A stretch of DNA of 64,000 nucleotides, taken from assembly GCA_043228905.1 (NCBI GenBank), contig JBHGNT010000005.1, forward strand, positions 3,100,001 to 3,164,000, in the 5' to 3' direction. The notes under the pieces were generated by a model, which did no database searches, had not been told where the DNA came from, and worked only from the letters and a program-made list of their open reading frames with translations. Positions 15,701 to 30,700 of the stretch are shown here, piece by piece. The position numbers and the translations under genes are program-made. The stretch is from Azolla caroliniana (lineage: Eukaryota; Polypodiophyta). The number at the start of each line of letters is the position of its first letter. The first letter of the stretch is position 1.

Positions 15701-18700
15701 TTTCTCCATACATAGCCTCACTGGTGTCAAACATAGTTGGCAGTTCATCCTTAGTTCGTGCATTGAAGTCCCCAATTAGTAATATATCCCCATAGTACCA
15801 AATCTTAATATATCATCATAAACTTGCATCTACATCTTTATGCACAACATGCACTCTATGATGGCGATCCTTTTTGTACAACTCAGCCACTCTTCTGGCG
15901 CCTCTAGTGCTTTTTCGTATCTGTAGTTGGAGAGAAATAATTTAGATGGATGTGTCAACACTGGGCTCATTAAGTTGATAGTAGATGTTTAGTGTCGAAT
16001 CTCTTGGCATGAGTCCAATGCATTTTCATGTGGGTACTCAATCTCAACTATCCATCATAATGTTGAACCACCAACGCCTCATACAAGAAACTGAAAAAGG
16101 TTCACGAATTATGTGCTTTATATATACATGCCACCACATCAATGTGGGAAGGATGTTTTTCAGTCCCGCTTTCTTTGTTTTCACATCCAATGCTTTAGCG
16201 TGACATCAAAGTTTGAGCACAAAGACTAGAACAAGCCATGAAAACCCCATAAAAAAACAAATTGAGGCAATGTCTTCAAGAAATTTGTAATTGAAGTGTC
16301 AATTTGGAGATATAAAATTATTGAACACCATATTATTAACTGTCTAAAATACTTAGAATAAGTTATTGGCCTCGAGGGATGTTACATTGTCCATTTTTAA
16401 ATGAAATGAGAGCATGCATAAGTTGTCATTTCTTTTTTCAGCTTGAAAACAATGTTTAATTTCATATTAATCTGTAATATCTCTCCTTCAAACTTCATTT
16501 GCAGGTGATCCCTTCATGCGTTTATATAGTGCATCATGGTTGAATGACATCAATAAATTTCCACCCTCAAGCATGGCTGTTTTGAGTGTGATTCCAAAGG
16601 ATAAGTATGGAAATGTAATAAAAAATGTATCTTCCAAGCCATACCCATTCATAGATCTGCATCTTCGGACTGTATTTGATAAAGAAAATATAAGCTCCTC
16701 TGTCACATTTGGAGTAAATGCAATTGCGCAGAGAATCGCATTCACTGTATCTACTAGGACTGGGAGCTCTCTGCTTCATGTTGGTGATGGAGCTAATACA
16801 GAGATTCAAGGTTCACCATTCTTTTACACAGTAGTACCTGGTCAGTATATTATATGACTCTTATGCCCACAGGAATACATTGACAGATGCTATTTTATTT
16901 TTTTGTTATCTAACATATAGATTCACATCCAACGACGCAAAGGTTTTAGTTTTCCTTTCTACGTTTTGCCATATAGAATTCATAGAAAATTCCAACCATT
17001 CAGTTGAATTCCAGTTAATTAACAATTGTGATTTTTGAGTTTTCAGGTTCTTCATTCCTTTAGAGCATTTAGATTATATTGTTTGTTTAGAATATGCTGA
17101 TCACGACTACCAAATTTTAAGATGCCTGTTTCAGTAATAACCTATGTAAGGCTTTTTGGAAATTTTAATACCTATGCTTGGAGATTCATTTTCTTCTTGA
17201 TTTTGTTAGGCCTGATATCGATTGCACATTGTAAGGGAGTTTGGCCAAGTAATTCAAGCAGTTTTATAGCTGGAAGTGAAGCTGCATTGCATGTGATCTT
17301 ACGCGATTCTTATGGAAATATTCTTAGTGGCTTCATTAACTTTAATGTCTCATTTATAGAAAGAGTTCATAACACAACATTTTTACAAGTCACAACTACA
17401 TTGGAACGAGGAAGCATCAATGAAACAATTAAATTTAAAATAACTAAAGCTGGAACATATGCAATAAGGGTGGAATTTAATAATACTAGTATTTCAGGGT
17501 CCCCCTTTCTTTTCACTATTACTCCAGGTATTTCAGGGTTCCCCTTTCTTTTCACTATTTCACTATATACATTTCATGATAGGGGATAGCTAACTCTGTA
17601 GGTCATGACTCACATATATCAATGTCATTCTTGCAACAGGACTTTTATCATCTGATGCCTCAACTGGTGGACCTTGGGAAGGATCTAAAAATGATTTCGA
17701 AGTTGGAAATCAAGCAATTTTGCTTGCCAAGTTGATTGATATCTATGGAAATCAAATTGCAGCTTCTGATGGTCTTCCAAAGAATTGGGATAGTTCTGTC
17801 ACCTGCAATGGTGGGCAGTTTACATCACCAGTCAAAGTTGATCTCTTACCAGGACCCAACTCCAGCTATGTAAAAGTTGATTTTCTCGTTAATTTCTCTT
17901 CAAATTGTTCACTTTCTATTACAAATGGAACAGGAAATATTATTGGTTCCCCATTCCATTTCACAAGCTTTCAAGGTATTCCAAAGGGTTTTTCCTACAT
18001 CAGTTAACTGTTGCGCACATGGATGATTTTTTATTTTTGCTGAATATGAGTGCTATTCAGGTAACTTGTCCATTCCCAATTGTGTTGGTGAATGGATGAA
18101 CGCCACAAATATCTTTATGGCTGGGAAGCAAATGCTTTTTAAGGTTGTTTTTAGAGACACCAATAACAGACTTGTTCAACCAATATTCCCATATACACAA
18201 TTTTCTGTAAACATCAGTAGATCAAAAACTGAGAAATATGCAGGAACCATCAACTTTGTGCCTTGGACAAGCTCTTCATATGGAATCATTGAGTTCAAGA
18301 TTACGTCATCTGGGAACTATTCACTATTTGTTGGAAATAGCATTACTGAAATTGAAGGCTCACCTTTCCCCTTCACTGTATTAGCAGGTATATGTGCTTC
18401 TTATTCATTCTTTCTCAAGGTTAATTTAATAAATTAATTATTTCAACTAAGTGTTTTAATAGGAGGGGATGATACAATCATATGATGTACAAGATGATGG
18501 CGATCAGTGAATGTACCATTTCCCTCTTAGGTTGTTAGCAGCAATAATAGCTCCTTTATATTAATGTCTCTTTATATTAATTCTCCTTTTTGCATTATAA
18601 AAATCTGCACCAAATCTGAAAGTTTGTTCATCAATAACAATTTCCTGTCTCTTACATCATATTTCTTTATATCCCTATCTGTAGGTTCAGTATTTGGTGG

Positions 18701-21700
18701 ATATTGTCAAGGCTCCTGGTTAGACAATGCGAATACATTTTTTGCTGGACAAAGTGCTACCTTCCTAATTGAACGATATGATGTATATCGAAACAAAATA
18801 AGTCCCAATGTGAGTGAGATTTTATATTATCATGTAACACATGCCGATGGAAGCTTGCTGAGTGAGGGAAATGGTCTTGATGGCTTTACTAGACATGATA
18901 ATATTACCTTCATTACTACATTTTCTGGAACATTTCTATTACATGTTAGCGACACTGCACAAAATGATATCATTGGATCACCCTTCCACTTTATTGTCAC
19001 TGCAGGTATTAAGATGTTCTAAATTCGATTTGAAAGTAAAGATTCTAAGTTAAATACACATTGTCTTTCATAATGCCCCTAATCAACTTTCCAGATTGTG
19101 ATTATTTAAATTCGAGAAGAAAACAGAGTGACTGATATTTGTTTCATCCTTAGCCTTGTTACTATGTCTCATATTCCATAACATATAAGTTTATGTTCAT
19201 ACTTGAGCTTGAATTAAAGAGTCCTTTTGGCACAGTGCAAGATGTGTAAGGTCTCTCAGGAATGTTAGAAAAATTGTAGATAGGAGATGGCCAGGAGATA
19301 CAAGTGTCACACTTACCACAAGGGAGATAATGGCTGAGCCTGAAGAGTCAGAGGGATGCCTTCATGCTCTTCCAGAGTTTAGGGCAGGTGCATTGGCACA
19401 CACATTTTCATTAATTTCTCTATCTGCGAAATTTCATGGCATTACACAACCCTGCAAGTTGTTTATCATGCATGGATCTAAACATACCATCTGAGGGGCT
19501 TTGGCTATTACAATTGTATATTTTCTTTGTGTTATCCTCATAATTAGGCAAAACCGTAACTTTGACAGACTTTTTTTAGAGCTGATATAAATTCTTGTTT
19601 TTTGAAACCATTGCCTATCTCCTCAGCCTCTACTCCTGTAAGCTTTTCCTTCTTAAGATCACAACATGGAACCATTCAAGATGGAGAGGTGTCAACTGAG
19701 GAAAGCACCCTGTGTCAAGTGATAATGGACTGGATTGTCAATAGCTATACCTTGTGGAATGAATGAGTTCAAAACTTTCAGCTCCCCAAGCTGGATCTGC
19801 AGGGTTCTCCTTTCCAGTTAGCCATAGGGTTCTAAAACCCAAGTATTGGGACCAAATAAACCAGTTAGGGCCATGGGTCCAATGAATGTCTATGTGCACA
19901 GCAAATTATTATTGCCTATCTATTGTAACCCTTTTCAGATATTGTTGTTGAGCCCCCTGACTTGTATTGGCCTTTATTGACTTTGAGCATGGGAGAGAGG
20001 TATTATTGTGCTAAAGAAAGTTGTGATGGCTCTCTTTTTAATGAGGTTTTCTGGTCAGATTATTATCCTTCCAGTAGAATAGCAAACATAGTGTTCCTCT
20101 GATTTCACATCCTGATGGTGCATCTGTTCTTCCATTGCTTTGTCAATATCTACCTGATCTGAAGAGGTTTGATCTGCCATATCACACTGCTGAGTGCATG
20201 AGGGAAAAATGTGTCCATATAAGATAACGTACAAGGTTTGAGCTGCCATATCACACTAGGGTGTGCATGACCATTTTGTGACAAGTGTAAACATGGGGGC
20301 TTTATGGTGGGCCATGTTTCATACGAGCGACATTGTAGGGTTGATCCACCTTCCATTATCAAATTTAATATCAGCAAAATCCAAGCTATAGTAAAAAGGC
20401 AAAAATCATCCTGAGAGGAAAATTATACAACATTGTATGTTTGTACAAAGGAAACAGCACAAAAGAACTGTTAAATATAGAAATTGAATGTGAGGTGGTT
20501 ATATATGATTGCAAAGGAACAAAGGTTCTAGCTTACCATTCCCCCTTCGCCCGCCCACCACAGAGTCCGAATACTAATTTCTTGGGATGTGAATTTGCAT
20601 CTATAGTGCTGTATATAAAATACACTTATCGAATAAAAACAATTGTTACATATGGGATAGATCCCAACATTAGTAGCTTGAGATTGAATATTAAGACATA
20701 AAAAAAGCAAGAATACAGGTAACACACATAACATACATGCGTACATGCATATGTGTTCATATAACCATCAACTCTCTCATTAATATAGATTGTGAATTCT
20801 TTACTTACGGAGATTTATATTTCTCTGCGTTACAGGATATGTAAATGCTAAAAATTGCTTAAGTCGATGGCCAAATAATAATAATATTTTTGAAGCTGGC
20901 TCAATAGGCTCATTGCAAATACTTCTGATGGATATAAACAATAACAGCATCAAGCTATCGAGTGGACATAACCATAATTATGGATTGAAAGCTTTTGCTA
21001 GTTCCCCAAATGGTGCAAAAGGAGTTTTTGATTTAGTAGTGGTTCCAGATATCACAAGTGGCTATGTTAATGTAACTTTCTTTGCTGTCCTTGCTGGAAA
21101 TTACCATTTACATGTGCAAATTCTTTCAGACAGCATCGAAGGGTCACCTTTTTCTTTTTCAATAGTAGCAGGTATGATCTTCTATATTTTCCTTTGTGTT
21201 CTCCCTATCCTGGATAAGGCCACTCATCAAACAATGTAAAAATCTATAAGAGTTATATAGATGTAAAATCTGATTTAAAAATTGATCTTGTAATCTGTAT
21301 TAGTATCAGCAATTAATGACACAAGATGTTTCTCTGGATTTTCACCCTTACGAGGGATTTAAAGAGAATGTTTAAATTTAAGATTCCTAACTGAGATATT
21401 CATCCAAATCCAGCCTATATACCCCTCATACGCTCTGAGAGATCTATTGGATCCCTGTTTCACCACCTCAAATTGCATTAATGTGTTGTTTGGCTATTTT
21501 GTGTATAAATTGTCCTTCTCTGGGCATATAAAGTTTCAGCTAAACCAGCAAAGGGAATCTGTTAGTTTGGTGCAAATAACATCTGGGATATTGGTTGGTA
21601 CACAATTGTTGCATATTTTCTAGATTGAGATGGAAGGATTTTCTCATTTCCTTGTCCTATCACTAATGAAGTGATGGAAATGACCGTTGGTGTTTTAGAT

Positions 21701-24700
21701 GGACTTTCATCAAAATACTTTATATATTCCAAAGGAAAAATAGATTATATATTTGAAGGAGTTCATTGTGATCACTCTTGTATGTGCATTGGTGAAGTGA
21801 ATGAGGGAAGGGGGTAATCAGATGAGGCAGACATGTCGAGCAACAAAGAAGGAAGAAAGAAAGATCTATTAAGAGGCCAAAATGGCCTATAAGATCAAAC
21901 AAGAAATGTCCAAATGTTTTCATGCCTTTGAAAACAACAAACCAAAAACTATGTAACTAAAGAAAAGTTACTAAGGAATCTAGATATCTAAGCATTCAAG
22001 ATTCTGAAATTAGATAGATTGAAACTTCTGCCTTCCCAGATGGCTGTTGTCACGTGAACACGCTTGCATGTGCTACTCCAGCAGAACCGCAAGGGACCTG
22101 AACTAGGGAGGACATGATGCTGTACAAAAAGACCTTTAAACCCCTTCGTGGGTTACCTTGTGTAGTTTCTCTTTTTGGGAAATAAAGCAATCAGAATCGA
22201 AGATTAGATTCAAGTTGAGGAAACCCTTTGACTCACTCAAGGAAACCTTAGAATCGAGCAAATTTTAAAGTTGAGGAAATCTTAGGCTCAAGGAAACCTC
22301 AGAGTACCGGATTTTCCTTCCTTTTACTAGCGCCTCAATTCGACCTCTCTCTCTATCTATTGGTGTTAAGTAAGGATGCCCACTCTCACCAACTCTATTA
22401 GGTCTATGCATTGATGAATTAGAAGAAATGGTTGTCAAGTTTGTAATTGGAAGAAATGTTAGTCTTACGCTTTTTTTTTATATGCAGATGATGTAGTGTT
22501 TTTTGCAAATACTTTAGGAGATGCACAAAAGCTTATGAAGGCATTGGAAAAATTTTACATGCATATTAAATTAAGTGTCAATAAGTCTAAAACAAAGATT
22601 CTGCTTGTAAAGAGCCAAAAAAAAGATAAACCATGCATTATGTACAATAATGAGCCACTTAAATGTGTGGAAAGCTTCAAATATCTTGGCCTTGAAGTTC
22701 CTTTAAATCATAGATAAAATAACTGTGTTGCACATTGCTTAAAGGTGGGAAAGAGAGCATATTATGCATTTGAGAACACATGCAATCATGGAGATATTAA
22801 GTGTTGGGTTCTCAAGAAGTACCTTTTCAACACTTTGGTGACACCGGTGTTTCTATATAGACATACATCTATCCTATGCACTGTGTAGTGTGATAGGGCA
22901 GCAACGAACTTCATCACATCAGTTAGAGATTGAGGTAGGCAGATATACACGAATGCCTCTAGAAGAAAGAATTTGCCAATCCAGTCATCATGGAGTGCAA
23001 TCCAAAGAACACTATGTTTGTCACTATAGTGTCTTTTATGAAATCCGAGGGATATACCATTGCCTCTTTAAACAAGGCTTTGGCCTGCTATACAAGGTAA
23101 TGGAATATGAGGACCAACGGTGCCTAGGACTTTTCTTGCTAGAACTCAAGAGACATAGGGAAAAGTTGTTGAAGGAAAATAGTACAACCACACAAGCTCA
23201 TCTACAAAGAACAATCACAACTTTCTTTAGCCCCATCACTCCTATTAATGCTGTAAGTCAATCAAGGAAATAACAAAGAGGTTACAATAGATCGAGCAAT
23301 GGCTGCACGTAGGCCCTAGCTGCACAGAGCACGACCTCGTCACCCTTGTCATCGATAGATAAAGGCCATTATCTCCTGCCATTGCAAGTGCTTCCCTCGC
23401 TTCGGAAACTGCTCCATTCTGGATCAACCTATGCTAGAGATCTTTCGAAGACAAAAGTTATAACATATCTAGCTTGAGAATCTCACATGTGCCAAAATCC
23501 AGATTCCCTTGTCTCTTTTTATCTTATCTACTTTTATATTTATTGAGTAATATTTCTTTTATTTTGATTTGTTGTTCTCAAAGACGATACAACACTTAAG
23601 ATGTAATCTCTTGTTTGGTCTTATACATCAGTTTGGCCTCTTAAGGGACATTAATATATCTTTCTTTCTATCTCTTACACCAGAGCTAAGTATACTTCTT
23701 TATTACAATAAGACTAAGACCCCAAACTCTAGTTTTACTAGGAAAATCCATTTTACAAAATAGGGTATACAATGTTACAAATGGGGAATACAAAGAGACG
23801 TTTACAAGGGAAATAGTTGCATAGAAAAGGGAGTAATCTAGGAGGAAGGACTCTTGAGTTTTAGTGGGCCAAAAAAACAAGCAATGACGGTTGTGCCTTT
23901 CGTTATAGTTTCCACACCCTCTTTCATGTCCTCCTGAAGAACTTAAATGAAATATCCCAAAGAAGAGGAAGTATACACTCACCAACCACAAAACAACCCA
24001 AAGTAAGAAGAAGTAGAAGTGGCATAATATCCACTCTCACACCACACACCATAAAACCATAAAACCCAAGAAAGATGAAAGAAAAAAATAGAAACTCAAG
24101 AAATAAAGACCTCCAAACTCTTGAACTCCCAAAACCCCTTAAAACGCCTAACCTCAAAATGAACCCTCAACTTACCCTCTTTATAGTGGGAGAAGAGTCT
24201 AACCCACTGCATTAAATGCCCTCCACCATCCCTCCATAAAAATACTAAAAGAGAAATAATTAGTGACTATACACATGCTAGGATTTGAGTACGATACCTT
24301 TTCCTACACGTAACACAATCAATAGCCTTAACATCTAGGCCATTGACTTTTTATTACTCTGTACTATTTATATTTTAGTTACATATTTACATTGATTTCT
24401 ACATTTTCTCTTTTTCCCTGCATTTGCCTACATTCCACCTTTGGTCCAGCCAGATGATGACACTGTGTGCTATGTGTGTGGCACATTGCTATTGGCACAT
24501 CCATTCTTCTTTAGATTTGTGTGCATATTTGCCTATCTCAATTTCTAACTGATATACAGAGTTCCTAAGTTGCCTTATCACAATATAGAGGACATAAGAT
24601 AGATGTGCCCATATAACAAATCCATCTAACAACGTAAGTAAAAAGAGTGCCTGGCCCTTACACTTGGGGGCCAAAATGAACTGAATTAGATATTACATCT

Positions 24701-27700
24701 TTAAATTGTCTCATCTTGGAAAATCACAAAGTACATTAGAGTGACATTGATATATCATTTGATTTCATTACACTTCATGAAGCAAGTTTGATGAAGATTT
24801 AGTTTTTTCACGTTATGTTGACACGTGCCACATTTTGCAGGAAAAGTATCATCTATCAACTGCATCGGGACATGGTTCAATGGAATTAATACGTTTGACA
24901 CTGGGAATATAGCAAATCTTCTTATTGAATTTAGAGATGCATTCAACAACAATCTAACTGGACTGAACAGACCATTATTTCTCAACATTTCAGGCGAAGG
25001 AGAAACGGAGCTTGTAGAATATAAGATAAAACACATAGAGCTGAAACAAGGGTATGAAATAGTATCATTTCCTGTGACAGTATCAGGAAATACCTCATTA
25101 CATGTGGTGGATGTCAACAATTTGGAAATACAAGGATCGCCATTTCATTTGACTGTTAATCCAGGTAGCTCTTATCTTTGTCTTATGTACAGTTAGAGTT
25201 TCCTTATTTGCATAAATATGAGGAAACGCTAACTGCACTTAACTAAGAACGTCATCACTTTAAATTATTGTAAAGATTACGCTGCTTAAATATATATAAG
25301 AGGATATAAGTGAAATTTCAACTTGAAGACCAGCATAATTGTTTGTATTGAATGTATTTGCCTGACTGTTACGAATTTGAAATCAATTCACGAAGCACAT
25401 AAATTGTGATTTTACATTACAAATTTTTAACCAGCACATGGTGGAAGTGCATCAGATTATGCTTTGCACTCAATGTCTTGTTTAAGGTAATACATTCCCA
25501 GGAAAACACAATTACAGGTTTCTGTTGTCGTAAATAGGCGTGACTTCAATATCCTATAGCTTCATGTAGCTTTCTGCTGTGACATCAGTATTTTTAGTCT
25601 CTTAAGTCTATTTTCTTTCTTTCAGAAAGAAACATATATTGATGTCTTTGAAGAGACTCAAATGGCCTACAAGACAGAACAAAAGATTACATCTGAAAAT
25701 ATTGTCTCATCTTTGAGAGCAAGAGCAAATACCACTTCGACAGAAACATATGAAGTAATTCACGAAGGACTGCCAGCAAGATCTGTCTGACCTGTCTCTA
25801 GGTTGATTTCTTAGGCCATTAAGCCGTTAAGATTTCTTTCTTTCTTTCAGAGTATCTGCCTGATTGGATATTGTAAATGTCACTTAAAATATATAATTAT
25901 CACTAGATACTATTACATTATTAAGATAACCATCAGTGATCCAAAAGAATACTAAATGAAGCCATATAATGAGCATCCATCAGGACAAAAACAGACACAA
26001 AATCAATCAAGACTTCAATACATGTAGTAAACCAAATTAAACGTGTGATATAAGTTTCATTTCTGAGGTGTAGGTGTAATCTATAACTCAGTTAAGCCCA
26101 TCAAAGATATAGCAATGGATGTGAATCCAATGTAAGTCCAGTTGGTTGTATCTGCAATGTGTGTAGTTCCCAAAAGTTTACATTTGTTAAACCAATGCAT
26201 AGATTATTATGGAAATCTAGCATTGGTATCTTAAAGCAAACAATTATGCAACAGGTCCACTTGCAGTGTTAAATACAACAGCAGAATGGCAATACGGGGT
26301 TTCAGTATTTCAAGTCTATGCAGCAGCCAAGCTATACATATACACGCGTGATGCATACCTGAATGCAATATCTATTGATGATGGAAAGTTGCAAGCTATA
26401 ATTTACAACGAGAATTCAATGGAACCTTACCCTTTTCCAGACATGACAATTACACGTCATGAGACTCTAAATTGGATTCAAGTCTTGTCATTTACTACAG
26501 GAGATCCTGGGAAATTCAATGTCTATATAAAAGATATATCTCTTCAGAGTATAGGATCATGTCCTTACAGATTTCAGGTCTTTGAAGGTAAAGAGAGTTA
26601 GCAGAAGCTGGATTACGCTTATTCTATATAGAAACAACCTCCCAAAAGGGAAGTGTGATGTGCATATCAAGATTTTCATTATGGGCATAGATGATAATGC
26701 TTAAAACTCCTGTTGTTTTGTTTATGAGATTATTTTCTCACCATATTTTTTTAATCAGAATGAAAAGATGGAAACTCTTGGATTCTCATATCTTTCTTCT
26801 GACAATGCAGGTAGCATTGACCCAAATGTTTCAGTGGTGACTGGCTTTGATCAGAATGTAGGAATTGCTGGAAAACCGAAAGTATTCTCTGTGGAGCTTC
26901 GAGATAGTGAAGGAAAGCCCACAAATTCTCCCTCTACCTCAGTTTCAGCACTTATTAAGTATAAAGAGAACGATCTTCCAGCTAGCTTCAGGTATAGTGC
27001 AGGAAAAATATATGAAGTGATGGCAATCACGGATTCAACTACAATATTTAATGTGACCATGACCCCAGGAACCACACCTGGTTCTTTTGAAGCTACATTT
27101 ACTCTAGGACCAGGCAGTTATGAGGTATATGTTTTGTGGACCAATGTACTACTGAATGGTGGCACACCCTATGTCATGGTAGTGAATTCAGGTATACTAT
27201 AAATTTAAAAAAAGATTCTGTTAAAATAAACTTTTTGTTTGCAAACATTTTTGCGTTCACCTTATTGAAGATGATGTGTTTGAAAATAGAGGAGATTGAT
27301 AGTTCATTGGTTTTCTTGAGGGAATGATACAGAACACTGGGTTCTTCTTCAGGCCACTATAAGAGTGTATCATATTGAATCTCTACGATTGTTCTTTCCA
27401 GAGGAAGCATTTTAAAGAATGCTTTCAGGCACTAATGAGATCTTTTGGAGATGATTTTATTATACTCCTAGTTCAAGAAACCATATGCCATAGTACATTA
27501 GCATTTTTGCAGGGGACATCTGCCTATAAAGTTCTTTTGGCATTGTAGCCAAAAAAAGAGAAACTCAGTCTAGTTAGTTAGATTAGTTTTGAATGCATTT
27601 ATTGTAACATGGCTCAGATTTATTATCAGTCTCAAATAACTTTAATCAGATGCTTTTTGTTAAATGCATGAAGGTACTGTTGATACATCGATGTGTGAAT

Positions 27701-30700
27701 GTTACAAGGATAAGTACATAGGTGAAGCACGAATCGGAGTGTGGAACTATATACATATAATGATCAATGATACATTAGGCTATGGAATCCCTGGACAGGC
27801 GTATCTTTTGGATCTAGTTGTTAGTTCAACTACAGGAAACTACAGTGAAACAGATATTATAGATACTGGAATGGGAAGTTATCTGGCAGCCTACAAACCT
27901 TATGCAAGAGAAGTGTACAGTATAAGACTTAAATATAAAACAGATTTTATAGCAGATTGCTCCATGACTGACAGTGCCTTGTCAGGTGAGGGTTTTAAAC
28001 TGTGTTGTTTTATTTACTCGAATGATATTATGCACTATTTTTAATTAGCTCTTTGTTAAACATATACTTGAGAAATATAGATATTTTAAAGATTTCTGGA
28101 GCCACTCTACACTCTATAACCTAGTATGCTGGATTGGATTGTAGTGGACCACCCACTGGCAAATCAGGATAACTCAAGCATAATTCAAGGAGAGATTGCA
28201 ATTATAGATGTATTGTCAAATGACATAAGTGGAGTTGGCACACTTTTGCTTTACAAAGTCTCTCAGGTATGTGCTCCGCAAAAGGTTCAATTTTATGCAT
28301 GTCATTAACCTGTCTATCAGTTATTAAATGTGTCGGATGTAATTAATTAACGCATAAGTGATTGTGAAAACAAACACATTTCTTAGGCATTCAAGATTCA
28401 GTCTGATTTGATTTTACCCCATTTCTTTTCCATGCTCTTCTCATGTAATTGAATTTGGTGTGATTTTTGGTGTTTTTGTTCCTTTTGGTTTCCTATCCCT
28501 ACATGTGTAGTTGTTTTTCAGTACGTACCAAAATTCAACTAGAGTCATGGACGTGCGTGTAGTTTAGTGAGCCTGGATCATGGATATATAGTCCATCCTT
28601 TTTGTACACGTTGTATCTTTATAACATTTTGTTATCAACTAAAATCATTACTAAGGACTAGATTGAAACTTGAGGTACTCCTCTCATTGTTCTATTTCTC
28701 CCTACGACCTGGGGTTTGCATTTTTGCTACCTACATTCCTTTCCTTTGTTCTCAAGCTACCCACAATGAGCCAGATAGATTCATGGACGTGCATGTAGTT
28801 TAATGAGCCTGGATCTTGGATATATAGTCCATCCTTTTTGTACACGTTGTATCTTTATAACATTTTGTTATCAACTAAAATCATTAGTGAGAACTAGATT
28901 GAAACTTGAGGTACTCCTCTCATTGTTCTATTTCTCCCTACGACCTTGGGTTTACATTTTTGCTACCTACATTCCTTTCCTTTGTTCTCAAGCTACCCAC
29001 AATGAGCGAGATTTTTAATGTTTCCTGAAATAATCATGGGAAAATAGGTTAGATGTGTCTCTATTTCATGGAATAGATATAATGTGTCAATTGGACTTTT
29101 GTTTTCACAAACGGATGTAAAATTACCACCTTTTAAAATTTCATAATTACAAATATCAAGGTCTTTTTCTGTTATAGGAAGCAAAGCATGGAAGATGCCT
29201 GATTTATCAACAAATGATATTATATGTCTCACTTCCAGAGTATGTTGGGGATGATGTGTGTATATACACAATACAAAATAGTCAAAATCTGTATGACAAT
29301 GGAGAAGTTTATGTAACCATTAGTCCTCGATTGCCAAAGATAGATATGGTATCTGGTGTAGTGACAGGACTTGAAGACTATCCGATAAATTTTGACCGGT
29401 AAGCATCAAGTGTTTCGGCATTTTCTATCAATTATGAAAACTTGAGATTGGTTTTATAAAACAGCGCAGTTAACTCACCGAGGATACATTTATACAGTGA
29501 GATTTATCCAAGATGTACCTTTCTCAATCTTCAAGACCAATAAAGAAGGGAGAGATATTTTAACATTTTTTAGGAGGTCAAAATGGCCAATAAAGAAGCA
29601 AAACAATTGATTATATCTTGAGAGTTTGTCGTATGTTTGACATCAACAACACATCAAAATAAATATAAAAAGAATAGTAAAACTGCCTAACGTACCAGAT
29701 ATTATCATTATCTATTGTTAACATTCTACGCTTGATATTAAAATATATCTAACATTGGTCAATCCAAGATGGAGAGGTACTGAAAGTGAGTGGAATACTT
29801 TCAATGTCAGGTGATATGACCTTGTTTGTCTACTACAGACTTGACGAGTTCTTTGCCTACATGCACAACCAAATTCTATTCCCTAACCTATTTAAATCTT
29901 TTTCAATGTTGTGGTTGAGATCCTAATTGGGTTGCCCGTAATTTCTTATAGCATGAGACAGAGGTGATGGTGCTAAAGAAAGTTTTGATAGTTCTCTGTC
30001 AATGAGGTTGTGCAGTTGTATTGTTGTCCTTCAACAACTTCACATATGTCTCTCGATATCTAGCAAGAACAATTACAAGCATCAATGATCATTATATGCC
30101 ATTACCTTCTGGAGTGTACCAAAGCCTTGTCCAAAGAGGCAATAGTATCTCCCTCTTATTTTGTAAAAAACAGTTGGATGGAAAATCTGGTCATATTTTT
30201 GCTGTGATTCCACATCCTGATGGTACAATTGGAAATCTTATTCTTCCAAAGCTTTCCCTGCATATCTGCCTCTGTCAATCTCCAACCCTTGTGAAGAGAT
30301 CCTGAGCTGCCTTATAATACTATGGAGCACATGAAGACATGTGTATCCATATAACACGGCCTGATTATCAATCCATTATGCAACAAGTGTAAAGAAAGAA
30401 GAAAGAAAGAAAGATATATTAACGTCTTTTAAGAGGCCAAAATGGCCAATAAGACCAAACAAGAGATTACATCTTAAGTGTTGTCTGGTGTTTGAGAACA
30501 ACAAATCAAAAAAATAAGAGGGGTCATTATAGTGGGCCATCATCCTACAAAGAGGTTTATGGGGCTGATTCACGGTGTTTTATTGTTCAACATAATAATA
30601 TCATATCCTTTTGGATCACTCTCTTCTATTTAATTTTGGTTATGTCCAACTGAGAACAATCCTAGGTATATTGGAATGGGGATAGTGCATTTATATTTGT

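Larger units (their letters stand above)
11583..16504. other. 4.9-kb intron made mostly of LINE debris
   Basis: This intron separates filamin repeats 7 and 8. Most of 11800-15960 is made of LINE fragments in both orientations (listed separately). I see no decayed filamin exon in it, although a repeat lost by decay cannot be excluded. Confidence 0.5.

Noticed and set aside
23924-24157. Hydrophobic minus-strand frame resembling a membrane protein
   Set aside because: It is a low-complexity Phe/Leu-rich read of an A-rich stretch, without homologue-like motifs.
2271-27985. Cytoskeletal filamin (actin cross-linker)
   Set aside because: No CH actin-binding domains are visible, sequons are dense, and a transmembrane helix follows, so the protein is most likely extracellular.
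28567-29018. Two similar frames of 78 and 71 codons
   Set aside because: They are produced by a 236-bp tandem duplication in an intron and show no domain.
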